From: BNWE01 sp964369545
GTDB lineage: Bacteria; Pseudomonadota; Alphaproteobacteria; UBA3830
DNA length: 64,000 nt
Direction: 5' to 3'
Assembly (NCBI GenBank): GCA_964369545.1
Contig: CAYJFA010000006.1
Coordinates: forward strand, 1-64,000
A model generated the notes under the pieces. It searched no databases, had not been told where the DNA came from, and saw only the letters and a list, made by a program, of their open reading frames with translations. Within the stretch, counting starts at the first letter, position 1. Every line of letters begins with the position of its first letter. A program made the position numbers and the translations under genes. Shown piece after piece: positions 63,925 to 64,000 of this stretch.

Positions 63925-64000
63925 TAGCTGTTAAATAAATTTTTATATTTTTAATATTATCATATTTTCAATAGATTATGGGGTATAGCATGCAGGAATC

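Noticed and set aside
63990..64000. ATG at the right edge
   Set aside because: Only a few codons are visible before the window ends; no basis for a gene call.

Overview
The window is an AT-rich bacterial chromosome segment (about one third G+C by eye), densely coded on both strands. Several genes and gene orders point to an alphaproteobacterium: a dusB–(ntrC fragment)–ntrY–ntrX–trkA cluster, a ChpT-type histidine phosphotransferase, an FlbD-type sigma-54 activator, a FYDLN-acid (TIGR02300) protein, a DUF2155 protein, tRNA-Trp–secE–nusG, and dnaB–alr. Gene remnants (tadE-like, cysK, ntrC reduced to its DNA-binding end), a lone HAD domain of a UbiA-type fusion, and low G+C suggest a reduced, probably host-associated lineage such as Holosporales. 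That placement is inference; no 16S is visible, only the last ~40 bases of a 5S rRNA at the left edge.

Layout. 1–4.4 kb: 5S end, broken tadE-like gene, FlbD-like regulator, rnhB, and a nitronate-monooxygenase-like flavoenzyme. 4.5–11.8 kb: one giant TadG/VWA-like membrane protein of 2447 residues with internal repeats. 11.9–21.7 kb: cysK remnant, alr and dnaB, grpE–HAD–DciA-like–DsbA, tRNA-Glu, transaldolase, a small exported protein, recR/holB, phaB and mlaD. 21.8–25.5 kb: tRNA-Gly, argS, a SPOR protein, rsmE. 25.5–29.9 kb is the most accessory-looking part: an MNT/HEPN pair, two secreted proteins that look like divergent paralogs (one strikingly GC-rich), an outer-membrane barrel and tRNA-Gln. 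30–37.6 kb: dapB–nth, phaZ, mlaA, tRNA(CAU), trmB, infC–prmA, chpT, tRNA-Leu. 38–43.4 kb: hslVU–rsmD–suhB, rplM–rpsI, tRNA-Trp–secE–nusG. 43.6–53.9 kb: murJ, then a nine-gene minus-strand run from dnaQ through a mevalonate-kinase-like gene to trkA. 54–64 kb: an Rsb-style partner-switching module with a patatin phospholipase, an ABC permease/ATPase pair without a binding protein, eno, gpmI, and a GtrII-like membrane glucosyltransferase.

How the genes fit together. DNA replication and repair (dnaB, DciA-like, holB, recR, dnaQ, rnhB, nth) and translation (argS, infC, rplM, rpsI, tRNAs, rRNA/tRNA methyltransferases) are well represented. Envelope genes include mlaA and mlaD (lipid asymmetry), murJ, alr and dapB (peptidoglycan precursors), a SPOR protein and an outer-membrane barrel. 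phaB and phaZ suggest polyhydroxybutyrate turnover, with no synthase in the window. Regulation is unusually visible: NtrY/NtrX with a degenerate NtrX ATPase, a free NtrC DNA-binding domain, ChpT, FlbD-like, and a phosphatase/kinase/STAS switch.

No CRISPR array, intact insertion sequence or prophage was seen.
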